62,355 bases of DNA from Actinomycetaceae bacterium. GTDB lineage: Bacteria > Actinomycetota > Actinomycetes > Actinomycetales > Actinomycetaceae. The notes below the pieces were generated by a model that was given only the letters and a program-made list of their open reading frames with translations, did no database searches and was not told the origin of the DNA. The stretch lies in NCBI GenBank assembly GCA_030532515.1, contig JAUNKY010000009.1:1-62355 (forward strand). The letters are read 5' to 3'. Shown piece by piece: positions 8,238-16,675 of the stretch (position 1 is the first letter of the stretch; every line of letters begins with the position of its first letter). The position numbers and the translations under genes are program-made.

Positions 8238-9716
8238 TTAGCCAACAATCGGCGATTCTTCTGGCAGACGAATCACTCGGCGGCGAGTTCGCAGTGCCAA
8301 AGCCGCCGCAAAAGTCATCGTCCCCGCACGCCCTAAGAACATCAGTAACGTCAGCAGATACTTCCCACTATCAGGCAGCAGCGGCGTAATCCCGGTAGAC
8401 AACCCCACCGTCCCAAAGGCAGAAATCGTTTCAAACAGCACCTGATCCAAAGAAAACGGGGTGATCAGCAGCATCACCAAAGTCGCGGTTGCGACGATGA
8501 ATGAACCGATTAATGTCACCGCAATGGCCACGCGCACAGTTGAAGGTGGAATCCGCCGACCGAAAACCTCAATATCTCGGTCACCGCGGGCCTCTGCCAG
8601 CACCGCCAGCGCCAAAATCGCGAAAGTAGTGACCTTCATGCCCCCCGCGGTAGATGCTGAACCGCCCCCAATGAACATGAAAATATCTTGAATAAACCAA
8701 GTTCCGCGGGTCATATCGCCCACGTCAATGATGGAAATGCCCGAAGTGCGCGAGTTTGCTCCGGCCAGCAGACTGTGCATAATCCGGTCAAAAACTGACA
8801 GGTCGCCGTAAGTTTTCTCATTTTGCCATTCGGCGGCACCTACCAAAATCACGTTCACAATATACAGCGCAAAATAAGCGACTAACGTCAGCTTTGTGTG
8901 GAGCGAAAACCGTTTCGGAGTGCGCCAGTTCACCGACAGGTCGCGCATTACGGGGAAACCGATCGCGCCCAGGAAGGTTCCGAAAATAATCGGGGTGATC
9001 ATCCAAATGTCAGAGATGAAGGGGGTTAATCCGCCGGGCATGATGATGAAACCGGCGTTGTTGAAGATCGAAATGGCGGTGAACAGCGCGTACCACAGCG
9101 AGTGCGCGAAATCATTTTCCAAAGTCAGAAAACGCGGTAGTAGCACCAAAAAGAGTACGAAATCAACGGTTAGGGCGGTGACTACCACGGCTTTGAGCAG
9201 TGAGCCCAGCTGTCCTAGCGAAGAAGTTTTCGTTTCGGACGCTGCCAGCATACGTTGGGTAAGCCCCAGGTGGTGCGAAACGGCCAATCCCAGGGCGGAA
9301 GCGAGCGTCATCACCCCCAGGCCACCGATTGAAATGCCAATGGCGATGATTACTTGGCCGAACGGCGACCAGTAGCTGGCGGTGTCTACGGTTACCAGCC
9401 CGGTGACGCAAACTGCGGACGTGGCGGTAAATAGGGCATCGGCAAACGGAGCGCGTTGCCCGCTGGTAGTTGCGATTGGCAGGCTCAGCAGGGCCGTGAC
9501 GGCTGCGATAATCGTGGCGAAGATGATTACGGCTACGCGGGCAGGGTAGTTGCGCGCGTAATAGTCAGCAGCTTGGCGCAGGCGTTCTTTTAGAGAATTT
9601 TCTGTCCGAGGGCGGCTGATAGGCGTAACGATCTGATCGGCAGTTTTTAGTGGGGGCAGCGTATCAGGGCGGAACACGGCATTCTTACCGTGTGAAAAAC
9701 GCAAAGAAAACTTCAC
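8238..9716 (-). CDS. Trk/Ktr potassium uptake channel subunit
   Basis: A 492-residue TrkH/KtrB-family membrane protein that moves K+ across the cytoplasmic membrane together with the RCK subunit. Several M1-P-M2 repeats can be read, with selectivity-filter-like segments such as TATSAVCVTGLV and ISAFGTVGLSTG. The first 50 residues are cytosolic and basic. It starts at GTG 9716 with AAGGA upstream. Transcription runs from the spacer shared with the bS22 gene. Confidence 0.92.
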   Translation of the reverse strand: MKFSLRFSHGKNAVFRPDTLPPLKTADQIVTPISRPRTENSLKERLRQAADYYARNYPARVAVIIFATIIAAVTALLSLPIATTSGQRAPFADALFTATSAVCVTGLVTVDTASYWSPFGQVIIAIGISIGGLGVMTLASALGLAVSHHLGLTQRMLAASETKTSSLGQLGSLLKAVVVTALTVDFVLFLVLLPRFLTLENDFAHSLWYALFTAISIFNNAGFIIMPGGLTPFISDIWMITPIIFGTFLGAIGFPVMRDLSVNWRTPKRFSLHTKLTLVAYFALYIVNVILVGAAEWQNEKTYGDLSVFDRIMHSLLAGANSRTSGISIIDVGDMTRGTWFIQDIFMFIGGGSASTAGGMKVTTFAILALAVLAEARGDRDIEVFGRRIPPSTVRVAIAVTLIGSFIVATATLVMLLITPFSLDQVLFETISAFGTVGLSTGITPLLPDSGKYLLTLLMFLGRAGTMTFAAALALRTRRRVIRLPEESPIVG

Positions 9717-9855
9717 TAGGAGTCCTTAACCTGAGCTGCTCAGAAGGTGTTTAAGTTACTTATATTATGTTACTTACTAAAGCGTGTTCTCAGCTACCTT
9801 TTTCAGGCGTTGTTGGGTTAAACTTGTTTTTGGCGCAGTTTCGAGCTGCAGAAGT

Positions 9856-9883
9856 TTGACAAATTGTGTGCTTTCTCTATAAA
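9856..9883 (+). promoter_or_regulatory. Sigma-70 type promoter of the bS22 gene
   Basis: TTGACA (9856-9861), a 16-bp spacer and TATAAA (9878-9883) make the closest match to a housekeeping promoter in the window. The predicted start is about 45 nt upstream of the tiny ribosomal gene. Confidence 0.8.
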
Positions 9884-9934
9884 GTGCATATTTGGCTGGT
9901 AATTGTCCAGGAAACATCGTTAAGGAGGGGCAAA

Positions 9935-10033
9935 ATGGGCTCCGTTATTAAGAAGCGTCGCAAGCGTATGGCGAAGAAGAAGCACCGCAAGTTGCTTCGT
10001 AAGACTCGTCACCAGCGTCGTAACAAGAAGTGA
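9935..10033 (+). CDS. 30S ribosomal protein bS22 (AURKAIP1/COX24-like)
   Basis: A 32-residue, extremely basic protein beginning MGSVIKKRRKRMAKKKHRK. This matches the small actinobacterial ribosomal protein named bS22 in mycobacterial ribosome structures and elsewhere labelled AURKAIP1/COX24-domain protein. It has a strong AAGGAGG site, a near-consensus promoter and its own terminator, so it is a real, highly expressed single-gene unit. Its length explains why gene finders often miss it. Confidence 0.9.
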   Translation: MGSVIKKRRKRMAKKKHRKLLRKTRHQRRNKK

Positions 10034-10035
10034 TT

Positions 10036-10061
10036 AAAGGCCCCGCATTGCGGGGCTTTTA
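10036..10061 (+). terminator. Rho-independent terminator of the bS22 gene
   Basis: A G+C-rich stem, GGCCCCGC paired with GCGGGGCT around ATT, is flanked by AAA and followed by TTTTA. It starts two bases after the stop codon. Confidence 0.85.
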
Positions 10062-10126
10062 TCGTACCTGAGGAAGTTAGCAGGTTTTAGGCAGTGGTAG
10101 CACTAAGAGAGCGTTTGTAAAGCGTC

Positions 10127-10264
10127 ATTTCGCACGGGAAACGCGTTTCCCGTGCGAAATTGGCAGGTGTAACCCCTGAATTCGCATACGAAAGCCGTTT
10201 CCCGTGCGAAATTGGCGGGTGCTTCCCCTGAATTCGCATACGAAACGCGTTTCCCGTGCGAAAT
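10127..10264. repeat. Palindromic repeat array, three units, 52-bp period
   Basis: Unit 1 (10127-10160) is a perfect 34-bp palindrome built on CGCACGGGAAACG and its complement. Units 2 (10179-10213) and 3 (10231-10264) are imperfect, with CGCATACGAAA on the left and CGTTTCCCGTGCG on the right. Units start exactly 52 bp apart. The 18-bp spacers are related (TGGCAGGTGTAACCCCTG). The array lies at the 3' ends of the bS22 gene and the phosphatase gene. Confidence 0.9.
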
Positions 10265-10275
10265 GGGGAACTGGA

Positions 10276-10941
10276 CTACTTGAGTACTTGCGCGTCGGAA
10301 GTACCCGGCACTAAATCTGCTGCGTACTTCAACAGATGGCCCGCTGGCTCCCAGTAGTAGCAACCCACCAAAGTGTAGTCTTCAAAAACTAATGAAGTAA
10401 TCGAAGCTAAGGAACACTCGCGCTGGAAAGGCAAATGCGCCAACGGCCAGCCCTCAACCCAAGAACGTACCGTCCAAATCGGCAACTGATGGGAAACCAA
10501 CAAAGCTTCTCTACCCATAGCAACTTCTAACGTATCGGCAATAACTGCCCGCATACGCTCAAGAATCTGCGCATAGGGCTCGCCCCAAGAAGGCTGCAGC
10601 GGATTTAAGAAACTACGCCAATGCGATGGGTGGAGTGCCTGCAACTTATTAGCCGCCAGATCAGCGCCCTCGAAATGATTCCATCCCTCAACTAGCCGCG
10701 AATCTGCAGTAATCGGTAAATCGTAAGCCAACGCGGAAGGTAAAGCCGTCTGCTGGGTTCGCAACAAAGGCGAAGCGACAATCAACGCCAGGTCAGCGCC
10801 AGCTTCAACCAACCCCTGCGCCGAAGCTTGCGCCATTTTCTGCCCCAGGTCAGAAAGACGAAAACCAGCTAATCTGCCGTAAAGAATCCGCTCGGGATTA
10901 TGCACCTCACCGTGGCGCATCAGATGAATCGTCGTCTTCAT
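10276..10941 (-). CDS. Histidine phosphatase family protein
   Basis: A 221-residue member of the phosphoglycerate-mutase-like superfamily, which uses a phosphohistidine. The RHG motif (LMRHGEVHNPE) is at the N-terminus, and the second catalytic His is in LLVSHQLPIW. The substrate is unknown. I chose ATG 10941 because AGGAAGG lies 4-5 nt upstream. The start lies inside the 3' end of the preceding same-strand gene, so the two overlap by 35 bp and are probably coupled. Confidence 0.88.
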   Translation of the reverse strand: MKTTIHLMRHGEVHNPERILYGRLAGFRLSDLGQKMAQASAQGLVEAGADLALIVASPLLRTQQTALPSALAYDLPITADSRLVEGWNHFEGADLAANKLQALHPSHWRSFLNPLQPSWGEPYAQILERMRAVIADTLEVAMGREALLVSHQLPIWTVRSWVEGWPLAHLPFQRECSLASITSLVFEDYTLVGCYYWEPAGHLLKYAADLVPGTSDAQVLK

Positions 10942-11467
10942 GACCTTCCTTTCCAAAATCTAACTGCGAACCGTCAACATCTTTTGCCTCTGCGTCACCT
11001 GCGCTCAGGCGGTCCGCCTCGCCGGCGTGCTTACCTCCGCCAGCTTGCGGATTCGCTTCACCGGCGTGCTTACCTCCGCCAGCTTGCGGATTCGCTTCAC
11101 CGGCAGCCTCAGCCGCCCGCGCTTCCTTACGACGCTGATACAACTCTTTTTCTAAACGCCACAAGAACTCGGGATCATCATCCGGAGCTACCGGCTCTGG
11201 CGCCGGAGCTGCGGCCCCTTCGCGGTTACGACGAAAAGCTTCACCTAACGAAATCCCTTTTTCATCGGCCAACTGCACCCTGGAAATCACAATCCAAGCT
11301 AAACCGCCAAGTGGCGCAGTCAAAGTAGCAATCAAAATCCAAAAAGCCTTCGGAATCCCCCCGGGCAACTGCCCTGAAGGAAAACGCTCTGGGCGAGTAG
11401 TAGCAATCTCTACCACCGCGAAAATCGTCACCGCCAGCGTAAAGACTATAAGAATAACCCGTGGCAC
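10907..11467 (-). CDS. PLDc_N domain membrane protein
   Basis: A 186-residue protein with two predicted membrane helices (about residues 4-22 and 40-62) in the arrangement of the phospholipase-D-nuclease N-terminal (PLDc_N) domain. A long charged, Ala/Gly-rich cytoplasmic tail follows. The domain has no known catalytic role. The tail holds two exact copies of GEANPQAGGGKHA encoded by a 39-bp tandem duplication. It sits upstream of the phosphatase gene and downstream of menA on the same strand. Confidence 0.8.
   Translation of the reverse strand: MPRVILIVFTLAVTIFAVVEIATTRPERFPSGQLPGGIPKAFWILIATLTAPLGGLAWIVISRVQLADEKGISLGEAFRRNREGAAAPAPEPVAPDDDPEFLWRLEKELYQRRKEARAAEAAGEANPQAGGGKHAGEANPQAGGGKHAGEADRLSAGDAEAKDVDGSQLDFGKEGHEDDDSSDAPR
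11022..11099 (-). repeat. 39-bp in-frame tandem duplication
   Basis: Positions 11022-11060 and 11061-11099 appear identical. They encode GEANPQAGGGKHA twice in the PLDc_N protein. The length keeps the frame, so copy number could vary without disrupting the gene. Confidence 0.85.
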
Positions 11468-11508
11468 AAGACCTCCCTCTAAGCCATTAAATCAAAGACT
11501 ACCAACAC

Positions 11509-12417
11509 TTAGCCCAGGACGTAACCCAAACTAATGATCATCCCAAATAGCAAAGTAGTCAGCCCCAGATCCCGCAGCGCCGGAATCAACGCCGGCCCCA
11601 CCACTGCCGGACTGGTCTTTCGCACCAAAAGCGCGTAAAGAGAGGCAAAGAATAAGACGTTAATCCAATAGAACGCCAGCGGCAAAGTAGGAGGCAAAGA
11701 CAGCAGACCCAGCAGCAAGCCCAGGCCAATGAGTGTTTGGCAGAACAAACGGGCAGCTCGGTCACCTAAACGTACCGCTACCGTGCGCTTACCAACCACC
11801 GAATCAGTGGGAATATCGCGAATATTATTCACAAATAGCAGGGCAACAGAAAGGAAACCCACCCCGGAAGCAGACATCCACAGCCAGATCGGCGCAACCT
11901 GCACCTGCACCCAAGACGTCCCTACCGTAGCCATCAGCCCAAAGAAGAGGAATACGAAAAGCTCAGACAACCCCACTCCGGCATAGCCATAAGGAGTTTT
12001 CCCACCCGTATAAAACCACGCAGCCACCACCGCTAAAACCCCGGGAATAAGCAGCAGCCACTGGTTCGACAAAAATAGAATCACCAGCCCCACAACCCCG
12101 GCCACAGCGAAGCACAGCAAAGCCGCCCACAACACGGTTTTGGGCTTCACCAGCCCCGAGGCAGTTAATCGCAGCGGGCCAGAACGCACGTCATCTGTGC
12201 CGCGAATCCCGTCGGAATAGTCGTTAGAAAAGTTCACGCCAATCTGCAACGCTAAGGCTACTACTAAAGCTAAAACCGACAGCAGCCAGTCGAAACCGCC
12301 CAGCCGATACGCGGCGCCGATCCCCAACAAAACCGGTGCCACCGCTGCCGGCAAAGTGCGCAGCCGCGCCCCTTCTAACCAGTGTTGCAAAGTCACCTGC
12401 TGACCCGCCATTTTCAC
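11509..12417 (-). CDS. menA: 1,4-dihydroxy-2-naphthoate polyprenyltransferase
   Basis: MenA attaches the isoprenoid chain to dihydroxynaphthoate in the membrane, giving demethylmenaquinone. The UbiA-family prenyl-diphosphate sites are present: NFSNDYSDGIRGTDD and NNIRDIPTDS. About eight to nine membrane helices are predicted. The start is either GTG 12417, sharing GTGA with the menE stop, or ATG 12411. The AGGAGG upstream fits either one, so the two genes are coupled. An upstream in-frame start at 12447 would lie wholly within menE and is unlikely. Confidence 0.93.
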   Translation of the reverse strand: MKMAGQQVTLQHWLEGARLRTLPAAVAPVLLGIGAAYRLGGFDWLLSVLALVVALALQIGVNFSNDYSDGIRGTDDVRSGPLRLTASGLVKPKTVLWAALLCFAVAGVVGLVILFLSNQWLLLIPGVLAVVAAWFYTGGKTPYGYAGVGLSELFVFLFFGLMATVGTSWVQVQVAPIWLWMSASGVGFLSVALLFVNNIRDIPTDSVVGKRTVAVRLGDRAARLFCQTLIGLGLLLGLLSLPPTLPLAFYWINVLFFASLYALLVRKTSPAVVGPALIPALRDLGLTTLLFGMIISLGYVLG

Positions 12418-13727
12418 AGTGCCTCCTTCGCAACCGTTTTCACCCAAAAGTTTTTGCTCCGCAGTTCCGCTGGCAGCCGCAGCTGTTGGGAAACTAGATT
12501 TACGAGGGCGCTTCTATCAGGTTTCCCTAAATCGGTAAGCGGAAGTTCAGACACCGCTAAGAAAGCTCGCGGAGCAAACTGCCGGCCCAAAACCGCGCCC
12601 ACCTGGTCACGCCATTGAGACGCCGCCTCTACTGACGGAGCTACAACTACCGCGGCAACTAATTCACCCCAGGTAGGGTCAGAAACTCCTACTACCACCG
12701 CCTGTTTAAGCTCGGTAGCTTCTAGCAAAGCGTCAGTCACTGCAGCTGGAGAAACATTTAAACCGCCAGAGATAATCACGTCATCAGCTCTGCCAAGAAC
12801 CTGAATTTTTCCGCCCTCGGAAAGAATCCGATCGGAAGTACGCAGGAACTTTTTATCGCCCTGCCAAACGAAATCTGCACCTACCGAACCATCCAGGTAA
12901 TCAACCAGCAGGGAAGGGGAATGAATCAGAGCGCAACCGGACGCGTCGGTAGCGACCTCCACCCCCTCTAAGGGAAGACCGTTGTAAACCACGCCGCCGG
13001 AAGTCTCTGTCATCCCATAGGTGGTGTGCACCGAAAGTCCTGCGGCGCGCGCTTGTTCCAGCAACTGGCGAGGCACCAGGGCGCCGCCAACTAAAATCGC
13101 ATCCAAGCGGCGCAGGTAATTAAGCAATTCACCGCCAGCTTCCAACGCGTCCGCCAGCTGCTTGGGGACAACTGCCAGGTAAGAACGCAGATCCGGGCGC
13201 ACGCCGCCACCGGAAAACATTGACCGGCACGCGCGAATCAGCGCCTCAGGATCGAAACCATTGTCAAGTTCGGCAATGATTGGAGACGCTTCGGCCACGC
13301 AACAGCGCACCAAGGTCATTAAGCCCGCGATATGGTGTACCGGCAGTGCCACAATCCACCGTCCCGGCCCGCCCAAAGCCTTATGCGTAGCGCGCGCGGA
13401 AGCAACTAGAGCAGCGTAAGAGAGCCCGACCAGACGAGGTTTTCCAGTAGTGGAACCGGAAGTTTCAACGATTACGTCCACGTCAGCGGGGAGGCGTTCC
13501 AAGCGTGCTTCTAAGGCTGCGGTGCTGGCCGCGATAGTGGGTGGGAAACACTCTTGCAAAGGGCGCGGAGCAACTACAATCCACTTACCGCGCTTTTGCC
13601 CGGTTGCTTCCTCTCGTTCAAAAAACTCCCAGAGTTTGTGGACGGCGGAATACGTGCGGGTGATAGCCAAGGCGGAAGTGCCGCCAGGAACCAGCATTAG
13701 CTCAGGCTCGAGGGCAGGGGTGGACAC
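12414..13727 (-). CDS. menE: o-Succinylbenzoate-CoA ligase (AMP-binding)
   Basis: MenE activates o-succinylbenzoate with CoA and ATP for menaquinone synthesis. The 437-residue protein carries the adenylate-forming P-loop VETSGSTTGKPRLVGLSY, the TYGMTETSGG motif, and a C-terminal LGRADDVIISGGLNVSP hinge and catalytic lysine region. The MenE assignment, rather than a general acyl-CoA synthetase, rests on the overlap with menA and on menB, menC and menD nearby. Confidence 0.88.
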   Translation of the reverse strand: MSTPALEPELMLVPGGTSALAITRTYSAVHKLWEFFEREEATGQKRGKWIVVAPRPLQECFPPTIAASTAALEARLERLPADVDVIVETSGSTTGKPRLVGLSYAALVASARATHKALGGPGRWIVALPVHHIAGLMTLVRCCVAEASPIIAELDNGFDPEALIRACRSMFSGGGVRPDLRSYLAVVPKQLADALEAGGELLNYLRRLDAILVGGALVPRQLLEQARAAGLSVHTTYGMTETSGGVVYNGLPLEGVEVATDASGCALIHSPSLLVDYLDGSVGADFVWQGDKKFLRTSDRILSEGGKIQVLGRADDVIISGGLNVSPAAVTDALLEATELKQAVVVGVSDPTWGELVAAVVVAPSVEAASQWRDQVGAVLGRQFAPRAFLAVSELPLTDLGKPDRSALVNLVSQQLRLPAELRSKNFWVKTVAKEAL

Positions 13728-13800
13728 AAAAGACTCCTTAAAAAGATGTATGCACCTATTTTATATGGGTTTGAGTTTTAGTGGGTTTTCAGGTGGGGGC

Positions 13801-13895
13801 GGGGCGAGTTGCGTCTTTGTGGCAGTGAGAGGTGCGTCTCTGTGGTAGGGCGCGTTGGGTGCTTGTGGCGGGGCGCGTGGCGTGCTTGTGGGCCG
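13801..13895. repeat. Degenerate tandem repeat, 23-bp period
   Basis: TGTGG recurs at 13818, 13841, 13864 and 13887, exactly 23 bp apart, each inside a G+C-rich unit like GGGCGCGTTGSGTGCTTGTG. It fills much of the 374-bp menE/L,D-transpeptidase divergent spacer. Both strands contain open frames across it, but I do not regard them as genes. Confidence 0.6.
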
Positions 13896-13995
13896 TGGCT
13901 GCGGCGGAAACTGTAAATGGTGCGGAAGTAGAAAAAGTTTTGAAAATTGACCTATAGCACAGATTTTCCCTCTGCACCTTACAAATCAATTCACA

Positions 13996-14001
13996 TATAA
14001 T
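13996..14001 (+). promoter_or_regulatory. Probable -10 element of the L,D-transpeptidase gene
   Basis: TATAAT lies in an A+T-rich stretch 101 nt before the start codon, downstream of the 23-bp repeats. No good -35 is visible at normal spacing. Confidence 0.45.
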
Positions 14002-14101
14002 GAGGGGGATTAGAAAAAACCAGGTTTTACCCCGGGATGTAAACGGCTGAGTTACAACAGGTAAACTCTCTTGGTTACGCGAAATGTATTGAAGGAAAAG
14101 C

Positions 14102-15616
14102 ATGGATCCAGTAGACGGCGTACCAAACGCAATGGAAAATGTGAGTGCAGCTAGTATGCCCGCACAGGAACCGCAGAAAAAGCGTTTTGGTAAGGGCACA
14201 AAGATCGCTGCTATTGCAGTAGCTGTACTGGGCCTTACCCTGGGAGGCTCTTCAGTTGCTTACGGCGTCTACTATGAAGATCGCGTGCTTCCTTCCGTTT
14301 CGTTGCAGGGACAAAATATTTCTGGCATGAAACAGGCAGAAGTTGAAAAACTTATTGCCGAACAGTCTGCTGGCAAAGAACTCGTCTTCGAAGTTGGTTC
14401 TGAGAAGATCAAAGCCAAGTACGAAGAGCTGGGGATTAGCACCGACGTTGCCGGTACTCTTGCTAACGTATTTGCTCCTAACCAGAGCGTTCTGAATCGC
14501 TTCACCGCATACTTTAATCCTCGCAACGTAATGATCGAAAAGAAGATCGACGAAGCGAAGCTGCATCAGTTTGCGGATGGTTTGGAAAAGAAGCTTTCCA
14601 AACCACGTAAGAATGCTGAACTGAAGTATGACGCAGAAAAAGTAGAGTTCAAGGTTATCCCTGGGGTAACCGGTGAAGTCGTTGACAAAGCTGACTTGCT
14701 GGCGCAGGTAAAGGCTAAGCTCGTGGCTACCGAAGAATCTGCGATTAAAGCTAAGATCATTTCCCAAGAACCAGAAATCACTGACGAACAGGTAAAGGGT
14801 TTCCAAGCTAAGGCAACTAAACTGGCGAATGTGAAGCTGGCCTTCTTTGAGGGTAACTTCGATATTGAAGTTCCAGTGGAAAAGAAAGCTCCTTTAATCG
14901 TTTTCACTGATGCTGCTGGTAAAACCGTTGAACCACACTACGATGAAGCTAAGGTACGTAAGTACGTTTTAGATTTGGCGGTAGAAACTAACGAAGTTCC
15001 TGAACCTGCTTTGCATAACGTAAACAGTAAGGGCAAGGTTGTGCAGGTGGCTACTGAAGGTAAGCCAGGTTGGAACGTGAACAATGCTGAAGCTGTGGCG
15101 AACCAGACGGTAGCAGCTTTGAAGGAAGGCAAGGACTTCCGCGGCGAGTTCACCTACGACAAGGTTCCTCAGTCAGTGGAAACCCGCTTGATTGCTGATG
15201 GCGCTGAAGGTTTGGCGTATCAGGCTGCTCCGGGTGAACGCTGGATCGACATTAACCTTTCTAACTTGACCATGACTGCTTACGAAGGTTCTACTCCGGT
15301 TTACCACACGAACCAGATTGTTCCGGGTGCTCCAGAAACCCCAACTGTTACAGGTAAGTTTGCAGTTTACTTGAAGTACCACATTCAAGATATGCGCGGT
15401 ACTAACGTTGATGGTACCCCTTACCTCACTGAAGATGTTCCTTGGGTGACTTACTTCCACGGCGGTTACGCAATCCACGGTGCACCTTGGCGAGCTTATT
15501 TCGGTTTGGGACACTCTGCCGGTGGTTCTCACGGTTGTGTGAATACTCCAAGCCAGCACGCGAAGTTCATTTACGACTGGTCTAAGATGGGCGATCCGGT
15601 AATCGTTCACTACTGA
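14102..15616 (+). CDS. L,D-transpeptidase (YkuD family)
   Basis: A 504-residue envelope enzyme expected to form L,D cross-links in peptidoglycan. A short cytoplasmic N-terminus is followed by one membrane helix at about 37-60. Two putative peptidoglycan-binding (PG_binding_4-like) domains follow. The C-terminal YkuD domain has the active-site pattern HGGYAIHGA ... SHGCVN, with the catalytic Cys at residue 479. GAAGGAAAA precedes the ATG. It appears to be monocistronic, with menB following after an inverted repeat. Confidence 0.92.
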   Translation: MDPVDGVPNAMENVSAASMPAQEPQKKRFGKGTKIAAIAVAVLGLTLGGSSVAYGVYYEDRVLPSVSLQGQNISGMKQAEVEKLIAEQSAGKELVFEVGSEKIKAKYEELGISTDVAGTLANVFAPNQSVLNRFTAYFNPRNVMIEKKIDEAKLHQFADGLEKKLSKPRKNAELKYDAEKVEFKVIPGVTGEVVDKADLLAQVKAKLVATEESAIKAKIISQEPEITDEQVKGFQAKATKLANVKLAFFEGNFDIEVPVEKKAPLIVFTDAAGKTVEPHYDEAKVRKYVLDLAVETNEVPEPALHNVNSKGKVVQVATEGKPGWNVNNAEAVANQTVAALKEGKDFRGEFTYDKVPQSVETRLIADGAEGLAYQAAPGERWIDINLSNLTMTAYEGSTPVYHTNQIVPGAPETPTVTGKFAVYLKYHIQDMRGTNVDGTPYLTEDVPWVTYFHGGYAIHGAPWRAYFGLGHSAGGSHGCVNTPSQHAKFIYDWSKMGDPVIVHY

Positions 15617-15632
15617 TTCGTAACATAATCTT

Positions 15633-15679
15633 GGTAATACGCTCATAGCTACTAGAATGGTAGGTATGAGCGTATTACC
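15633..15679. promoter_or_regulatory. 15-bp inverted repeat spanning the menB start
   Basis: GGTAATACGCTCATA (15633-15647) is matched perfectly by its complement at 15665-15679. The 17-nt interval contains TAGAAT (15653-15658), and the menB ATG (15666) lies inside the right arm. It could act as an operator over the -10 element, as a terminator for the upstream gene, or as a structure around the start codon. Confidence 0.65.
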
Positions 15680-16646
15680 TTTTGTATCCGATACTTTTGA
15701 CGCTTCTCGTTGGCGAGAAGTTGCCGGTTTTGACCTAACTGACATCACCTACCACCGGGGTATTTCCCGCGGTGAGGATGTGGACGGGAAACCGGCGGGT
15801 GCTGATCTGCCGGTGGTGCGGATTGCTTTTGACCGTCCTATTTTGCGTAATGCTTTCCGCCCGCATACGGTTGATGAACTCTATCGTTGCTTAGATCATG
15901 CGCGGATGGCTTCTGACGTGGCAGCGGTGATTATCACGGGTAACGGGCCTTCGCCTAAAGATGGTGGTTACGGTTTCTGCTCCGGCGGGGATCAGCGGAT
16001 TCGCGGCAAGGATGGGTATCGTTACGAGGGCGCCGATTTAGGCGAAGATGCTTCGGTGGAGGCTCGTCGTGAGACAATCGATCCTGCCCGCGCTGGTAGA
16101 TTGCATATTTTGGAAGTACAGCGTTTGATTCGCACGATGCCGAAAGTAGTGATTGCAGCGGTTTCAGGTTGGGCTGCTGGAGGCGGTCACTCGTTGAACG
16201 TGGTTTGTGATCTGTCGATTGCTTCTATTGAACATGCTCGGTTCATGCAGACGGATGCGAATGTGGGTTCTTTTGATGCCGGTTATGGGTCGGCTTTGTT
16301 GGCTCGTCAGGTGGGGGATAAGCGGGCGCGGGAGATTTTCTTTTTAGCGCGCGAGTATTCTGCTGTTGATGCGGAGCGGTGGGGCGTTGTGAATGAGGCG
16401 GTTCCCCATGAGAAGTTGGAAGAAACTGCTTTAGAGTATGCGCGGATTATTGCTACTAAGTCGCCGCAGGCCATTCGGATGTTGAAGTTTGCTTTCAACT
16501 TAGCAGACGATGGTCTGGCTGGGCAGCAGGTTTTTGCTGGGGAAGCGACCCGCATGGCGTATATGACTGAAGAAGCTCAAGAAGGTAGAGATGCCTTTGT
16601 GGAGCGTCGTAAGCCGGATTGGTCGCCGTTCCCGTACTATTTCTAA
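15666..16646 (+). CDS. menB: 1,4-dihydroxy-2-naphthoyl-CoA synthase
   Basis: MenB closes the naphthoate ring of o-succinylbenzoyl-CoA. The protein is about 326 residues, a crotonase fold with the MenB-type FCSGGDQRIRGKDGY loop, the AVSGWAAGGGHSLNVVCDL oxyanion segment, and the TDANVGSFDAGYGSALLAR block that separates MenB from other crotonases. I chose ATG 15666 because TAGAAT ends 7 nt before it, suggesting a leaderless transcript. ATG 15657 is an in-frame alternative. Confidence 0.95.
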   Translation: MSVLPFVSDTFDASRWREVAGFDLTDITYHRGISRGEDVDGKPAGADLPVVRIAFDRPILRNAFRPHTVDELYRCLDHARMASDVAAVIITGNGPSPKDGGYGFCSGGDQRIRGKDGYRYEGADLGEDASVEARRETIDPARAGRLHILEVQRLIRTMPKVVIAAVSGWAAGGGHSLNVVCDLSIASIEHARFMQTDANVGSFDAGYGSALLARQVGDKRAREIFFLAREYSAVDAERWGVVNEAVPHEKLEETALEYARIIATKSPQAIRMLKFAFNLADDGLAGQQVFAGEATRMAYMTEEAQEGRDAFVERRKPDWSPFPYYF

Positions 16647-16675
16647 AACTTTCGGCATCCGCCCTCATGCTCTGT

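Noticed and set aside
10127-10264. CRISPR-like array of regular repeats and spacers
   Set aside because: The units are palindromes longer than their 18-bp spacers, spacers are similar to each other and shared between loci, only two to three units occur per site, and no cas gene is present.
13789-14199. Minus-strand open frame across the 23-bp repeats
   Set aside because: It overlaps the start of the L,D-transpeptidase gene, its C-terminal part is only a translation of the repeats, and no start signal is visible.
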